A stretch of 29,441 nucleotides of DNA from Eutrophocola sp963925675. GTDB lineage: Bacteria; Pseudomonadota; Gammaproteobacteria; Pseudomonadales; Pseudohongiellaceae. Each line of letters starts with the position of its first letter. The stretch's first letter is position 1. Position numbers and translations under genes: made by a program. The DNA is taken from assembly GCA_963925675.1 (NCBI GenBank), contig CAWUSW010000032.1:1-29441 (forward strand), given 5' to 3'. Below are positions 14,392-22,939 of the stretch, in pieces. The notes beneath the pieces were generated by a model. It was not told where the DNA came from, searched no databases, and saw only the letters and a list, made by a program, of their open reading frames with translations.

Positions 14392-16144
14392 TTTCGAGCC
14401 ACTTCTTGCCAAGATAGGCTTCTATCACTTGCGGATTTTTGACAATTTCTTCGGGCCGCCCTTCTGCCAGCAAGGCACCATGATCAAGCACTATAAAGCG
14501 ATCCACTAACTGCACCATCGCCTGCATGCTGTGCTCAATAATGACAATGGTGATTCCCAGCTTTCTGACTTTTTCCAACACTCCCAGCATCTCCAGCATG
14601 GCATCAGGGTCCAGCCCGGCAAGAATCTCATCAACCAGTATCAACTTCGGCAAAGATGCCAGCGCCCTTGCCAACTCCATCAGGCGTAGCTCTTTATTGG
14701 TAAGATTAGCCCCTGGCAGGGCACACTGGTTTTCAAGACCCACCAGCTTAATCGCTGCCGAGGCGTGGCGACTGGCCTCTTCCTTGCTGCGAGTATGTAC
14801 ATAGGCACCGATGACCACATTATCGAGCACAGAAAGATGGGTAAAAGGTTTTGCCACCTGAAAAGTACGCGCTATGCCCATGGCACAAATTCTGTTTGGC
14901 CGTTTTTTCCTCAGCGACTGCCCCTGAAAGGTAATTTCGCCTTTGTCTGGTTTGATAAAACCATTGAGCAGATTAAACAAGGTCGTTTTACCCGCTCCGT
15001 TGGGTCCAATAATACCCAGCAACTCACCCTGTTTTACCGCAAACGATAATTGGTCAGTAGCCTGCAATCCGCCAAATGCTTTTGAAACGCCAATGACCTC
15101 CAGGATTTTTTCACCTGAACCACCCTGGCTTACAGCCAGCAGGGATTCATCGGCATCAAGATCGGTAATACTGGCTGTTGAACCCAACATGCGAAATTGC
15201 CCGGGCTTTAAAATCGACCGTACCTTCCAGAGAATTCCCTCTGGTGCAAAAAGAATCACCGCAATAATTGCCACACCATAAATGACACCCTGAATACCGG
15301 GAAAGTCCGCGGCGTAACGGGCATATAAAAGTTCACTAAGCGGCACCAGAATAAAGGCTCCCAGTACTGGTCCCCACAAGGTCCCGACACCGCCAAACAT
15401 GGCAAAAATCAGCGCCTGTGCCGACACCAGCATGCCGAAAACTGCCAGCGGTGTGACCACCAGAAGTACCACGGCGTAAAAGCCGCCAGCGGCACCTGCC
15501 AGCGCACCACTGATGGTGATGGCGATTAGTTTCCAGTAAAGAGTATTAATGCCGGCCGCTTCAGCCGCATCTTCATCAAGTTTGATGGCAAGCAGTGACA
15601 TGCCAAAACGGGAATGTGACAGCAGTGAAGTAATGCCCAGCGCTGCCAGCAGTAAGGCCAGGGCAAGCGCAATATAAGCCAGCGGGTTTTCAAACTGCAT
15701 ATACAGCACTGGCGTTTCACGCTTCATTGGCAGTGCCACTTCCTGGTAGCCAAGCCATTCAAAGATATAGAGCAGCGCCAGGGGATACGCGAGCATGGCC
15801 AGGGCAAAATAATGCCCTCTCAGCCTGAAGGTTGGAATTCCCACCAGCAGCGCTGAGAGTCCACCCGCCGCAGTTGCCAGCATGATGGTCAGCCAGGGAT
15901 TGAGATCCCATACCACCATACACAAAGCCACCAGATAAGCCCCCAAACCAAAGAAAGCCGCATGCCCAAAACTGACCAGCCCGCTGTAGCCGGAAAATAA
16001 ATTCCACGACAAACCCATCACCGCCCAAACAGGCACGATAGTCATAATAAGCAGGTAATAGGAATTGTCGACCAGCAAGGCCAGTATGATATAGACAAGA
16101 CCAAACAAGCCGATATGCAGGAAGTCCTTTCTTATACTGCTCAT
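14384..16144 (-). CDS. LivM-LivG fusion: ABC permease plus ATPase
   Basis: A 586-residue protein. Residues 1 to about 320 are a LivM permease with many membrane spans (SGYSGLVSFGHAAFFGLGAY, IPTFRLRGHYFALAM, and FAMFGGVGTLWGPVLGAF). Residues from about 345 are a LivG ATPase with FGGLQATDQLSFAV, Walker A GIIGPNGAGKTTLFN, Walker B LILVDEILAGLDP and H-loop IIEHSM. The signature motif reads LTNKELRLMELARAL, where LSGGQ-like sequence is expected; LivG signatures vary, but this is far from consensus. LivM-LivG fusions occur in some proteobacteria. Its ATG overlaps the livH stop by 4 nt. Confidence 0.93.
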   Translation of the reverse strand: MSSIRKDFLHIGLFGLVYIILALLVDNSYYLLIMTIVPVWAVMGLSWNLFSGYSGLVSFGHAAFFGLGAYLVALCMVVWDLNPWLTIMLATAAGGLSALLVGIPTFRLRGHYFALAMLAYPLALLYIFEWLGYQEVALPMKRETPVLYMQFENPLAYIALALALLLAALGITSLLSHSRFGMSLLAIKLDEDAAEAAGINTLYWKLIAITISGALAGAAGGFYAVVLLVVTPLAVFGMLVSAQALIFAMFGGVGTLWGPVLGAFILVPLSELLYARYAADFPGIQGVIYGVAIIAVILFAPEGILWKVRSILKPGQFRMLGSTASITDLDADESLLAVSQGGSGEKILEVIGVSKAFGGLQATDQLSFAVKQGELLGIIGPNGAGKTTLFNLLNGFIKPDKGEITFQGQSLRKKRPNRICAMGIARTFQVAKPFTHLSVLDNVVIGAYVHTRSKEEASRHASAAIKLVGLENQCALPGANLTNKELRLMELARALASLPKLILVDEILAGLDPDAMLEMLGVLEKVRKLGITIVIIEHSMQAMVQLVDRFIVLDHGALLAEGRPEEIVKNPQVIEAYLGKKWLEND

Positions 16145-17100
16145 GCGGTCCTGTCCTTGTTACCAAAAAAGCCCTGCGGGCGGAACAGAATAATGATCAG
16201 GAAGCAGATGAATATCACGGTGTTTTGCAATTGATTAGGCAGGATAATGGCGGAGACCTGCTGCAGGACCCCAATGCTTAAACCGCCCAGAAAAGCGCCG
16301 CGAATACTGCCCAGGCCACCCAGCACAACACCGGCATACATGATGATGACGTATTCCGTCCCGATGTAGGGTTGAAAGGGAGCATTGGATGCCAGCAAGC
16401 CACCACCGATGGCCGTAATACCAACACCAAAACCAAAAGCCAGTCGATGAGCCCGATCCACATTGATGCCCATATAAATGGCGGCATCAGGATTATCCGC
16501 AGAAGCACGCAGTGACTTACCCAACCTGGACTTGCCCATCAGCACAGCGAAACCAATCACCACGACAAGTGCCAACAAGCCAGAAATAGTTTGCGCCTGA
16601 TTGACAAAGACACTGACTCGATCGCCTACCATGGGGCCCCATTCCCAGGCGCTGTAAGACAGCTCATTGGCCACCGACACCGGTGTAGAACCAAACAGAA
16701 ACAGGCCACCATTTTGCAAGACCAGAGCGATTCCCAGGGTCAGCACCAGTTGCGCATAGTGCCCCTGTGCTTCAAGCTTATTGCCTCTACGGCCGGTGAC
16801 AGCATTGATTAATAATCGATGCAGTAAAACGCCAACAAGAAATACTGCAGGACCTGCCAGCAATGCCAGAAAAAAAGGAAACCAGAGCCCCCCGAAAAAA
16901 GCATAGGTGCCAAACCAGGCAAAACAGAAGTAGGCGAAATACATACCCAGCATCATGAATTCGCCCTGGGCAAAATTGATTACACGCATTACCCCAAAGA
17001 TAATGGTCAAACCGACACACATTAATCCGTACATGGACCCCATCAACAGCCCCGCGACCAGGGACTGAAGAATATTTTCCAGGAACTGAAGTGAATCCAC
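16141..17100 (-). CDS. livH: LivH-type ABC transporter permease
   Basis: A 319-residue, strongly hydrophobic inner-membrane protein. LLMGSMYGLMCVGLTIIFGV and MRVINFAQGEFMMLGMY are the conserved LivH opening; SLRASADNPDAAIYMGIN is the cytoplasmic coupling loop and VIIMYAGVVLGGLGSIRGAF the late conserved block. The start is GTG at 17100, 3 nt after the stop of the 79-residue gene. It forms the membrane channel with the LivM half of the next gene. No binding protein is in the operon. Confidence 0.93.
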   Translation of the reverse strand: MDSLQFLENILQSLVAGLLMGSMYGLMCVGLTIIFGVMRVINFAQGEFMMLGMYFAYFCFAWFGTYAFFGGLWFPFFLALLAGPAVFLVGVLLHRLLINAVTGRRGNKLEAQGHYAQLVLTLGIALVLQNGGLFLFGSTPVSVANELSYSAWEWGPMVGDRVSVFVNQAQTISGLLALVVVIGFAVLMGKSRLGKSLRASADNPDAAIYMGINVDRAHRLAFGFGVGITAIGGGLLASNAPFQPYIGTEYVIIMYAGVVLGGLGSIRGAFLGGLSIGVLQQVSAIILPNQLQNTVIFICFLIIILFRPQGFFGNKDRTA

Positions 17101-17103
17101 GAT

Positions 17104-17343
17104 TTATTTGCCGGCCTGCTGTTTACTGCCCGACTTGATGCTCGAGCGGAACAGGAAGGTGATCAGGAACATTATGGTGCTAAAGCTCATCAGCTTCATG
17201 CCCTTGCGTGCCTCTTCAGGTGTTAAACGTGCCGTCATCGGCATGGACTGGAATATTTTACCTTTCACCAGCAACTTGTTGCCATCACGTTGTATAGCAG
17301 ACACATCCATCAGTTCGCTGCCATCTTGCGCATATATTTTCAT
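17104..17343 (-). CDS. small protein with one membrane segment, unknown
   Basis: A 79-residue protein. The first 50 residues look like a compact beta domain (MKIYAQDGSELMDVSAIQRD, then LLVKGKIF), followed by PEEARKGMKLMSFSTIMFLI and TFLFRSS, a single membrane span with positive residues after it. It lies between the FAD oxidoreductase (18 nt upstream) and livH (3 nt downstream), so it is co-transcribed with both. I do not recognise the family. The position suggests a small partner of the permease or a membrane anchor for the oxidoreductase. Confidence 0.75.
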   Translation of the reverse strand: MKIYAQDGSELMDVSAIQRDGNKLLVKGKIFQSMPMTARLTPEEARKGMKLMSFSTIMFLITFLFRSSIKSGSKQQAGK

Positions 17344-17361
17344 TATTATTATGAGCCCTGC

Positions 17362-18939
17362 TTAAGCAATTACCGCATCAAAATCCATACCCAACTGATC
17401 GAACATGGTCATGGCCGTGCCACGACCGGCGCCAAACACACCACCACCTGGATGCTGGAATGGGCCAACCAGGTAGAGTCGTTCAATACCTGGCACCAGG
17501 TTATTCCCCAACTCCGGGGTTGGCCGGTGCGCGCCAAACTGATGCATATAGGGAGCAACACCATGAATATCCCCTTTTTGGAAACTGGCGGAAGTGCGTT
17601 CCATATCCAGTGGCGAATCACAGTGCCAATCCAGAATGATGTCTTTGGTCAGGTTAGGCACATAGGGGTTCATGTTTTCAATCATATGATCTGCAAAGGC
17701 TTCCTTGTGTCTGTCCCAGGCCTGGGCACCGCCATCGGGATGCTCATAAGGGCAGTAATCCCATGCATGCATGGTAGCTTTGCCTGCCGGGGCACGTGAG
17801 GGATCCAGGTTGGTAGCAGAGCCCAATGCACACAGAGAGTGTTTCGGAATTCGGCCATAACGCAGATCGTCAAAATGATCACGCAGGACATCCATACTCT
17901 CTGGCAACAGTTCAATCATCATCGCCTTTTTCACATGATCGCCGGCAGCAAATTGCAGCGGCTCATCCAGGGCGGCATGAATAGTGAATACGCAGTTGGC
18001 AGACAATTCCACTTTTGCGGCGGTCTGGGCAACAAAAGGTTCAAGGCCATCGACCATTTTCGGTAGCAGGTGGGGATGGATAGCGCCAATCACTGCATCA
18101 TTGGCCTTGATCTCGCGACCATCATCCGTGAGAACGCCTGTTGCTCGACCATCGGATACCAGCACCTTACTGATTGAAGTGCCGGTGATGATTTCACCGC
18201 CATGATCTTCAATGCAATCCACCAGCGCCTGACTTAATTGACCACTGCCACCCTTGGCAACGCCGATGCCGTATTTTTCCAGGAAACCGAGAAAGATGAA
18301 TGGCCCGATACCGGTGCCCTTCTCTTCCGGCCCCGTCAGGTTTTCACTGACCATACGCATGAAATGCAGACGCACACGATCGTCTTCAAAATATTCCATC
18401 ACAATGTCATAGGCACTCTTCATCATCACGTGCATGATTTCCCGGCCTTCCCGGCTCTGGTCCATCATCGCGTACATAGCGCCAACAGGGGCAGGCGGGG
18501 TATATAGTGTGCCTATCAGTGCCGGCAGGTAAGAAGCCGCGCTTTCAGAAAAGCGTCGATAATTCTCAGCATCTTTAGCAGAGAACTTGGCAATTTCCTC
18601 AATATTTTTCTCTCTGTTGGTATGAATAGCCAGTGTCTGGCCATCGGGAAATACAGAAATCATCGGGGTCTCGGGATGAATATATTCCAGTCCATATTTT
18701 GACTTGAGCCCGAGCTCGTCATTGACCAGAAGTGGATTGGCCTGAATGAAAATATGCGCCATTGAGTGCTGGTCATGTTTGAACCCGGGCAGGGTCAGCT
18801 CTCTGGTCACTACACCACCGCCGATCCAGTCCTGACGTTCAATAACCAACACTTTTTTGCCGGCTTTCGCCATATAGGCAGCAGCAACAAGACCATTGTG
18901 GCCGGAGCCTATTGCTACAACATCATATGCATCAGACAT
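17362..18939 (-). CDS. FAD-dependent oxidoreductase of the PYROXD2 / phytoene-desaturase-like family
   Basis: A 525-residue protein. DVVAIGSGHNGLVAAAYMAK followed by VLVIERQDWIGGGVVTRELT is the dinucleotide fold with the GG-R element of CrtI-like amine-oxidase-superfamily flavoproteins. The C-terminal FAD motif is LVGPFQHPGGGVFGAGRGTA. The length and the HDQHSMAHIF segment fit the bacterial PYROXD2-like subgroup rather than carotenoid desaturases, and no carotenoid gene is near. The substrate is unknown. It starts the operon with the small membrane protein and the liv-type transporter, so it probably acts on what that transporter imports. Confidence 0.9.
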   Translation of the reverse strand: MSDAYDVVAIGSGHNGLVAAAYMAKAGKKVLVIERQDWIGGGVVTRELTLPGFKHDQHSMAHIFIQANPLLVNDELGLKSKYGLEYIHPETPMISVFPDGQTLAIHTNREKNIEEIAKFSAKDAENYRRFSESAASYLPALIGTLYTPPAPVGAMYAMMDQSREGREIMHVMMKSAYDIVMEYFEDDRVRLHFMRMVSENLTGPEEKGTGIGPFIFLGFLEKYGIGVAKGGSGQLSQALVDCIEDHGGEIITGTSISKVLVSDGRATGVLTDDGREIKANDAVIGAIHPHLLPKMVDGLEPFVAQTAAKVELSANCVFTIHAALDEPLQFAAGDHVKKAMMIELLPESMDVLRDHFDDLRYGRIPKHSLCALGSATNLDPSRAPAGKATMHAWDYCPYEHPDGGAQAWDRHKEAFADHMIENMNPYVPNLTKDIILDWHCDSPLDMERTSASFQKGDIHGVAPYMHQFGAHRPTPELGNNLVPGIERLYLVGPFQHPGGGVFGAGRGTAMTMFDQLGMDFDAVIA

Positions 18940-18962
18940 AAAAACCCCTCTTAAAAAAAACA

Positions 18963-19147
18963 GTCACAAGTCGCAAGTCTCAAGTTGCAAGTCTCAAACT
19001 GTATGCGGCAAAATTACCTGCAAAATTTTACGCCAGTTTTTCAAATCAAACGCCAAAGTAAACGAAAAAGTGATTGAATAACAATCACCACTGAATCTCT
19101 TGTAACTTGGGACTTGTGACTTGTGACTTGTTTCTTGTATCTTGCAT
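18963..19147. repeat. heptamer-bracketed intergenic element 3
   Basis: The left arm (18963-18997) has five units: GTCACAA, GTCGCAA, GTCTCAA, GTTGCAA, GTCTCAA. The right arm (19099-19147) has seven of opposite sense: CTTGTAA, CTTGGGA, CTTGTGA twice, CTTGTTT, CTTGTAT, CTTGCAT. The interior is about 100 nt. Unlike elements 1 and 2 it lies between divergent genes (oxidoreductase minus, SnoaL-like plus), so it must overlap their promoters or leaders. Confidence 0.9.
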
Positions 19148-19195
19148 TACACTATAAAAACCAAGCATATCAAAGAAAACGGGAGTATGTTCATA

Positions 19196-19603
19196 ATGTC
19201 CGATATAGAAACCCAAAATGAAGAGTTGGTGAAGAACTTTTTTGAAACCTTGAGCTCAGGAGATCTGGAAACCCTGCGCGGCATGTTCAGAGAAGACGCC
19301 TGCTGGACTGCCATGTCGAAGGAAATTCCTGGTGCCGGTCCTCATCCCGGACGCGACCATATCATCGACGAATTTCTCGCTCCGGTTAGAGGCTTATTTA
19401 TAGAAGGCGATCCGAAAGTGACGATTCATAAACTTACTGCCAAGGATAATATGGTGTATGCAGAAACACAGGCGATAGGGACATTTCAGACAGGCAAAGT
19501 CTACGACAATCTATATTGCTGGGCCTTTGAAATTATCGACGGACAGGTTGATCAGGTTCGTGAATACATGGACAGCCATTACATTATGAATGTAGTGAGC
19601 TAA
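19196..19603 (+). CDS. SnoaL-like / NTF2-like protein
   Basis: A 135-residue protein. The ATG at 19196 has GGGAG ten bases upstream; the in-frame ATG at 19187 is too close to it. EELVKNFFETLSSGDLETLRGMFREDACW and a GRDHIIDEFLAPV block, then TIHKLTAKDNMVYAET, YDNLYCWAFEI and VDQVREYMDSHYI match the SnoaL-like domain of polyketide cyclase and limonene-epoxide-hydrolase type proteins. It is divergent from the FAD oxidoreductase and may belong to the same catabolic set. Its stop overlaps the stop of the opposite-strand gene (shared CTAA). Confidence 0.85.
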   Translation: MSDIETQNEELVKNFFETLSSGDLETLRGMFREDACWTAMSKEIPGAGPHPGRDHIIDEFLAPVRGLFIEGDPKVTIHKLTAKDNMVYAETQAIGTFQTGKVYDNLYCWAFEIIDGQVDQVREYMDSHYIMNVVS

Positions 19604-20187
19604 TTTTTGTCTTTCAGCTCATCACGTAAATCGATGAGCCGATCACGATAATTTTCGCCATCGCCGTAATCCATAAACTTTTGATAACGGCGGTGACGCC
19701 CCACCACCTTGCGCGCATGTTTAATTGGACACCAGTATTGCTCCGTTCGAGCAAGGACTTCACGCGTATAAGCCACCACACCATTACCATAACCGCAATA
19801 GATACAGTTTAATTTCTCGATGCCATTGAGATAGGCCAGCTGATGTCGGTCAAGCACAATATAAGCCCTGCGTTTTACCCGCCTGATGCCATAGAGCCGA
19901 AAGCAGATGTGTTGGTATAAAGTAATAGCGATATCAAAAAATGCGATCGGAATGATCATGGCATAAATAAATGGTGAAGATATTACATTGCGTACTCTTG
20001 ATGAAAATAACCAGGGAATTACTGCAACTTTGAGCTGCTTGTGCGCATCCACAATATCCTGTTCAAATTTTACCCGCCTGCCTTCCAGTGAGTATTTAAA
20101 CTTTTCCTGCTGGGAATCCAGCTCATCCATCAGCTGTTTTTCAAGTTTGGCAATCTTGTCGACTAGCTCATTGACTGTATTGCTCAT
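19600..20187 (-). CDS. uncharacterised membrane protein with coiled coil and Cys/His site
   Basis: A 195-residue protein from the ATG at 20187, which has AGGA eight bases upstream (an upstream in-frame start at 20247 lacks one). Residues 1-60 look like a charged coiled coil (LVDKIAKLEKQLMDELDSQQ). Residues about 75-105 are hydrophobic (SSPFIYAMIIPIAFFDIAIT), then a basic stretch (IRRVKRRAY). The C-terminal half holds LNCIYCGYGNG (CxxC) and, about 25 residues later, YWCPIKHAR, a Cys/His cluster that could bind zinc or iron-sulfur. I do not know the family. It overlaps the convergent SnoaL-like gene by 4 nt. Confidence 0.85.
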   Translation of the reverse strand: MSNTVNELVDKIAKLEKQLMDELDSQQEKFKYSLEGRRVKFEQDIVDAHKQLKVAVIPWLFSSRVRNVISSPFIYAMIIPIAFFDIAITLYQHICFRLYGIRRVKRRAYIVLDRHQLAYLNGIEKLNCIYCGYGNGVVAYTREVLARTEQYWCPIKHARKVVGRHRRYQKFMDYGDGENYRDRLIDLRDELKDKN

Positions 20188-20486
20188 GAAAAATCCTATG
20201 CTTAAGATGAAAAAGATGGAGACATGCTGGTGACGAGTATAGCCCAATACGCAGAATGGGTCAGAAGGCCTGTCAGGAAAAAACCAATGACAGCAAGCTT
20301 AACTTCAGCAAAGCGTCTCAAATCCTATCTGGCCTGTGCAGACAAATAATGCCGAACATTTACTTTATCAGCAGCCTTGATTTGATTAGAAACAAGCCTG
20401 GGCTATTCTTGCATTGAATAAATCAGGGTGTATTGATATTTTGCTCGCAAATTTTCTGTCTTGTCAGACGTTTACGGATAATCTCA

Positions 20487-21191
20487 ATGCTCAGTTTTTT
20501 TAAGCCTCACCAGCGGCTTTTTGGTCTTTTGCTTTTTAGTCTTTTGGGTCCAGGCATACTTTCTCCTTCAGCAGCAATCGCCCAGGTTAACCAAGATCAG
20601 CTCGGCGGCTGGTATAGCTGGTTTTATAATCGCAATATTGCAGGCACGCCCTGGGCCACCCAGATGATTCTGCAAAGCCGCAACTGGGATCTGGGCAGTG
20701 ACATGCAACAGACTCTGGCACAGGTTTTAGTCAGTTATAAACCAGACCAGCATCCGATTCGTTATGGTGTCGGTTTTTATCATCTGCGTCATGGTGAATT
20801 TGGGGCGGGCACTAATCTGTGGAAAGAGAACATCCTGTTTCAGCAAGGACTGTATTCCACCGTATGGGGGGAGAAAAATTATCTGACAATGAGAGTGCGT
20901 CTGGAAGAACATTTTCCCGAGCAACGCCCCAATCACCGCATGCTACGTAACTACTTTAGCCTTAACCGCCCGCTTAACCAGTCCGGTCTGACTGCAGGGG
21001 CCTGGTATTTGTCACTTTATGATGAGTATTTCATCAACCTGAACCAGGTTAAATTTGCCGTTAACAGAATCTATGCAGGCATTGGCTATAAGGCAACCAG
21101 GCACACCAGCTGGCAAGTTGGTTTCATGCAGCAAAATACCCGCAGTGTAAATAAAGGGCAGTTAATGCTTAACCTCTTTCATCACTACTGA
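20487..21191 (+). CDS. DUF2490-like outer-membrane protein
   Basis: A 234-residue protein from the ATG at 20487; the longer frame from 20433 begins with TTG. A signal peptide (RLFGLLLFSLLGPGILS, then AAIAQ) is followed by alternating hydrophobic and polar beta segments: GGWYSWFYNRNI, QTLAQVLVSYKP, RYGVGFYHLRHG, YLTMRVRLEEHF, AGIGYKATRHTSWQVGFM, ending LNLFHHY. This is the pattern of the DUF2490 beta-barrel family. The function is unknown. It stands alone; the 299 nt upstream hold no gene I can support. Confidence 0.75.
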   Translation: MLSFFKPHQRLFGLLLFSLLGPGILSPSAAIAQVNQDQLGGWYSWFYNRNIAGTPWATQMILQSRNWDLGSDMQQTLAQVLVSYKPDQHPIRYGVGFYHLRHGEFGAGTNLWKENILFQQGLYSTVWGEKNYLTMRVRLEEHFPEQRPNHRMLRNYFSLNRPLNQSGLTAGAWYLSLYDEYFINLNQVKFAVNRIYAGIGYKATRHTSWQVGFMQQNTRSVNKGQLMLNLFHHY

Positions 21192-21490
21192 ACAAGATCG
21201 TTTTATTGAATTGTCCCGCATGCCTGCCCTTGCGGATCAATACTCAAAAAAGGCCGACCAGGTTCATTAAGCCAGTGCGCCCCTTTTTACCCTAAAGCAC
21301 AGTTATAGCGGCGGCAGTGCCGGGATTTAATGATCTGAGTGAATTTCTGGATTTGCTGGATCAAGCCAGCGAACAGCCTGGTAAGCAAAACAATAAAAGC
21401 TATTTGCCTAACAGACTATATTAACCAAGAGATTATTCTAATAATAAACTGTCAACATCTTCTAAACGACGTTTAGAATTGCCCGCCTGA
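21192..21490. other. intergenic region with a perfect palindrome; no supported gene
   Basis: Holds a 19-bp perfect palindrome TTCTAAACG-A-CGTTTAGAA (21460-21478), 12 nt beyond the FmdB stop. It could be a weak bidirectional hairpin or an operator. Short fragments on either strand (for example a plus frame around 21330-21420 reading FNDLSEFLDLLDQASEQ) look protein-like but have no start or ribosome site and may be relics. Confidence 0.5.
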
Positions 21491-21745
21491 TCAGCTGTGA
21501 TCCTTTATATAGTTGCTCTCATAAACTGCCTGGGCGTGATCCTTTTCTTTTTTAATTTCCCCGGCTTTGCTACGCGCCTTATTGAAGGAATTTTTGCGGG
21601 TCCTTGAAGTGCTGACTCCAGCCATGCTGAATTGTTTTTCCAGTTCAGCACTGTCGCAAGATGGACAATTTGGCGTCTCATTGAGTTTTACAATTTTCTC
21701 AAATTGATTATTGCAGGCCAGACATTTGTATTCGTAAATAGGCAT
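21491..21745 (-). CDS. FmdB family zinc-ribbon protein
   Basis: An 84-residue protein from the ATG at 21745. MPIYEYKCLACNNQFEKIV followed by ETPNCPSCDSAELEKQFS is the N-terminal FmdB/CxxC-CxxC zinc ribbon, with cysteines in pairs at CLAC and CPSC. The tail is basic and then acidic. FmdB proteins were named as putative regulators of formamidase expression, but most have no known role. It is divergent from dinB with a gap of 110 nt. Confidence 0.9.
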   Translation of the reverse strand: MPIYEYKCLACNNQFEKIVKLNETPNCPSCDSAELEKQFSMAGVSTSRTRKNSFNKARSKAGEIKKEKDHAQAVYESNYIKDHS

Positions 21746-21855
21746 GGCTATAGAATACACCAGAGCAGGTAAATTTGAACAGCATCTCTTTTATCAAGTG
21801 AATAGCAAGCGATATGCTTCTCATCAAGCAAGCGCTTTGTCGGTATACTTGGCCA

Positions 21856-22935
21856 ATGAGTGAAAATCCACAGGCTGAGAACACACGCAAAATAATCCAT
21901 TGCGATTGCGACTGCTTTTTTGCTGCCATTGAAATCAGGGATGATCCTGCCCTGGCCGGCTTGCCCGTGGCTGTTGGAGGCTCCGAAGAGCGTCGTGGCG
22001 TGATTGCCACTTGCAATTATGTAGCCAGGGAATACGGCGTACATTCGGCCATGGCGTCGGCAACAGCCAAGCGTAAATGCCGCGACCTGATCATTATTCC
22101 CGGCAATATGGAGAAATACCGTATCGCCTCTGAGCAGATGCACAAGATCTTCAGGGAATACACCGATTTGATAGAACCCCTGTCTCTGGATGAAGCCTTT
22201 CTGGATGTCTCTGAAACCCAGCTGTGTCATGGCAGCGGTACGCTGATTGCCCAGGAAATTCGACAAAAGGTCCGGCAAGAAATCGGCATTACTTTATCAG
22301 CCGGTATTGCCCCCAATAAATTTCTGGCAAAAATTGCCAGCGACTGGAACAAACCGGACGGCCAGTTTGTCATCACTCCCGACAAGGTAGAAGCCTTTGT
22401 GCTAAAACTCCCTGTCAGGAAGCTTTATGGTGTCGGCAAAGTCACTGCGCAAAAAATGGATTTGCTGGGCATAGAAACCTGCCTTGATCTGCAAGCCTAT
22501 GATAAATTCGAACTGGCCGAGATGTTCGGCAGCTTTGGCGAAACACTGTTTACCCTTAGCCGGGGAATTGATGAGCGCATGGTTCAAACCCAGGGGCGAC
22601 GAAAGTCGATTAGTGTAGAGCACACCTTTCCGGAAGACCTGCCAAGTCTGGAAACCTGCCTTTCTACCTTGCCAGAATTAATGGATTTGCTTGAGCAACG
22701 TATTCAGAAATCCAGGAAAACAGTCACTATAGGAAAGCAGTTCGTTAAAATAAAGTTTAATGACTTTGTCTCAACCACTGTTGAACAAACCACCAACAGC
22801 CTGGATCTGGACACCTTTAAAGCCCTGTGCCAGACAGGCTTTGAACGTGGTAAAAAACCGGTACGCCTGCTTGGTCTCGGGGTAAGAATGAAAGAAGCAC
22901 CACTATATACCCAGCTTGAATTCAGGAACTTTTAA
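21856..22935 (+). CDS. dinB: DNA polymerase IV
   Basis: A 359-residue Y-family polymerase from the ATG at 21856 (the frame extends to 21814 without a better start). IIHCDCDCFFAAIE carries the metal-binding Asp17 with Asp19 near it, and LSLDEAFLDV gives Asp112-Glu113. LYGVGKVTAQKMDLLGI is the thumb HhH; the little finger ends VRLLGLGVRMKE and the last residues QLEFRNF fit a beta-clamp motif. The usual DMDCF is CDCDCF here, with the first Asp kept. The gene is followed after 4 nt by greB. No clear LexA box is visible. Confidence 0.95.
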   Translation: MSENPQAENTRKIIHCDCDCFFAAIEIRDDPALAGLPVAVGGSEERRGVIATCNYVAREYGVHSAMASATAKRKCRDLIIIPGNMEKYRIASEQMHKIFREYTDLIEPLSLDEAFLDVSETQLCHGSGTLIAQEIRQKVRQEIGITLSAGIAPNKFLAKIASDWNKPDGQFVITPDKVEAFVLKLPVRKLYGVGKVTAQKMDLLGIETCLDLQAYDKFELAEMFGSFGETLFTLSRGIDERMVQTQGRRKSISVEHTFPEDLPSLETCLSTLPELMDLLEQRIQKSRKTVTIGKQFVKIKFNDFVSTTVEQTTNSLDLDTFKALCQTGFERGKKPVRLLGLGVRMKEAPLYTQLEFRNF

Positions 22936-22939
22936 TTCC

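Noticed and set aside
17362..18939. Carotenoid desaturase crtI
   Set aside because: The length and dinucleotide motif fit, but there are no carotenoid genes near, and the sequence and operon fit the PYROXD2-like subgroup better.
21300..21425. Short protein-like frame in the gap before the FmdB gene
   Set aside because: No start codon with ribosome site and no family match; noted as a possible relic only.
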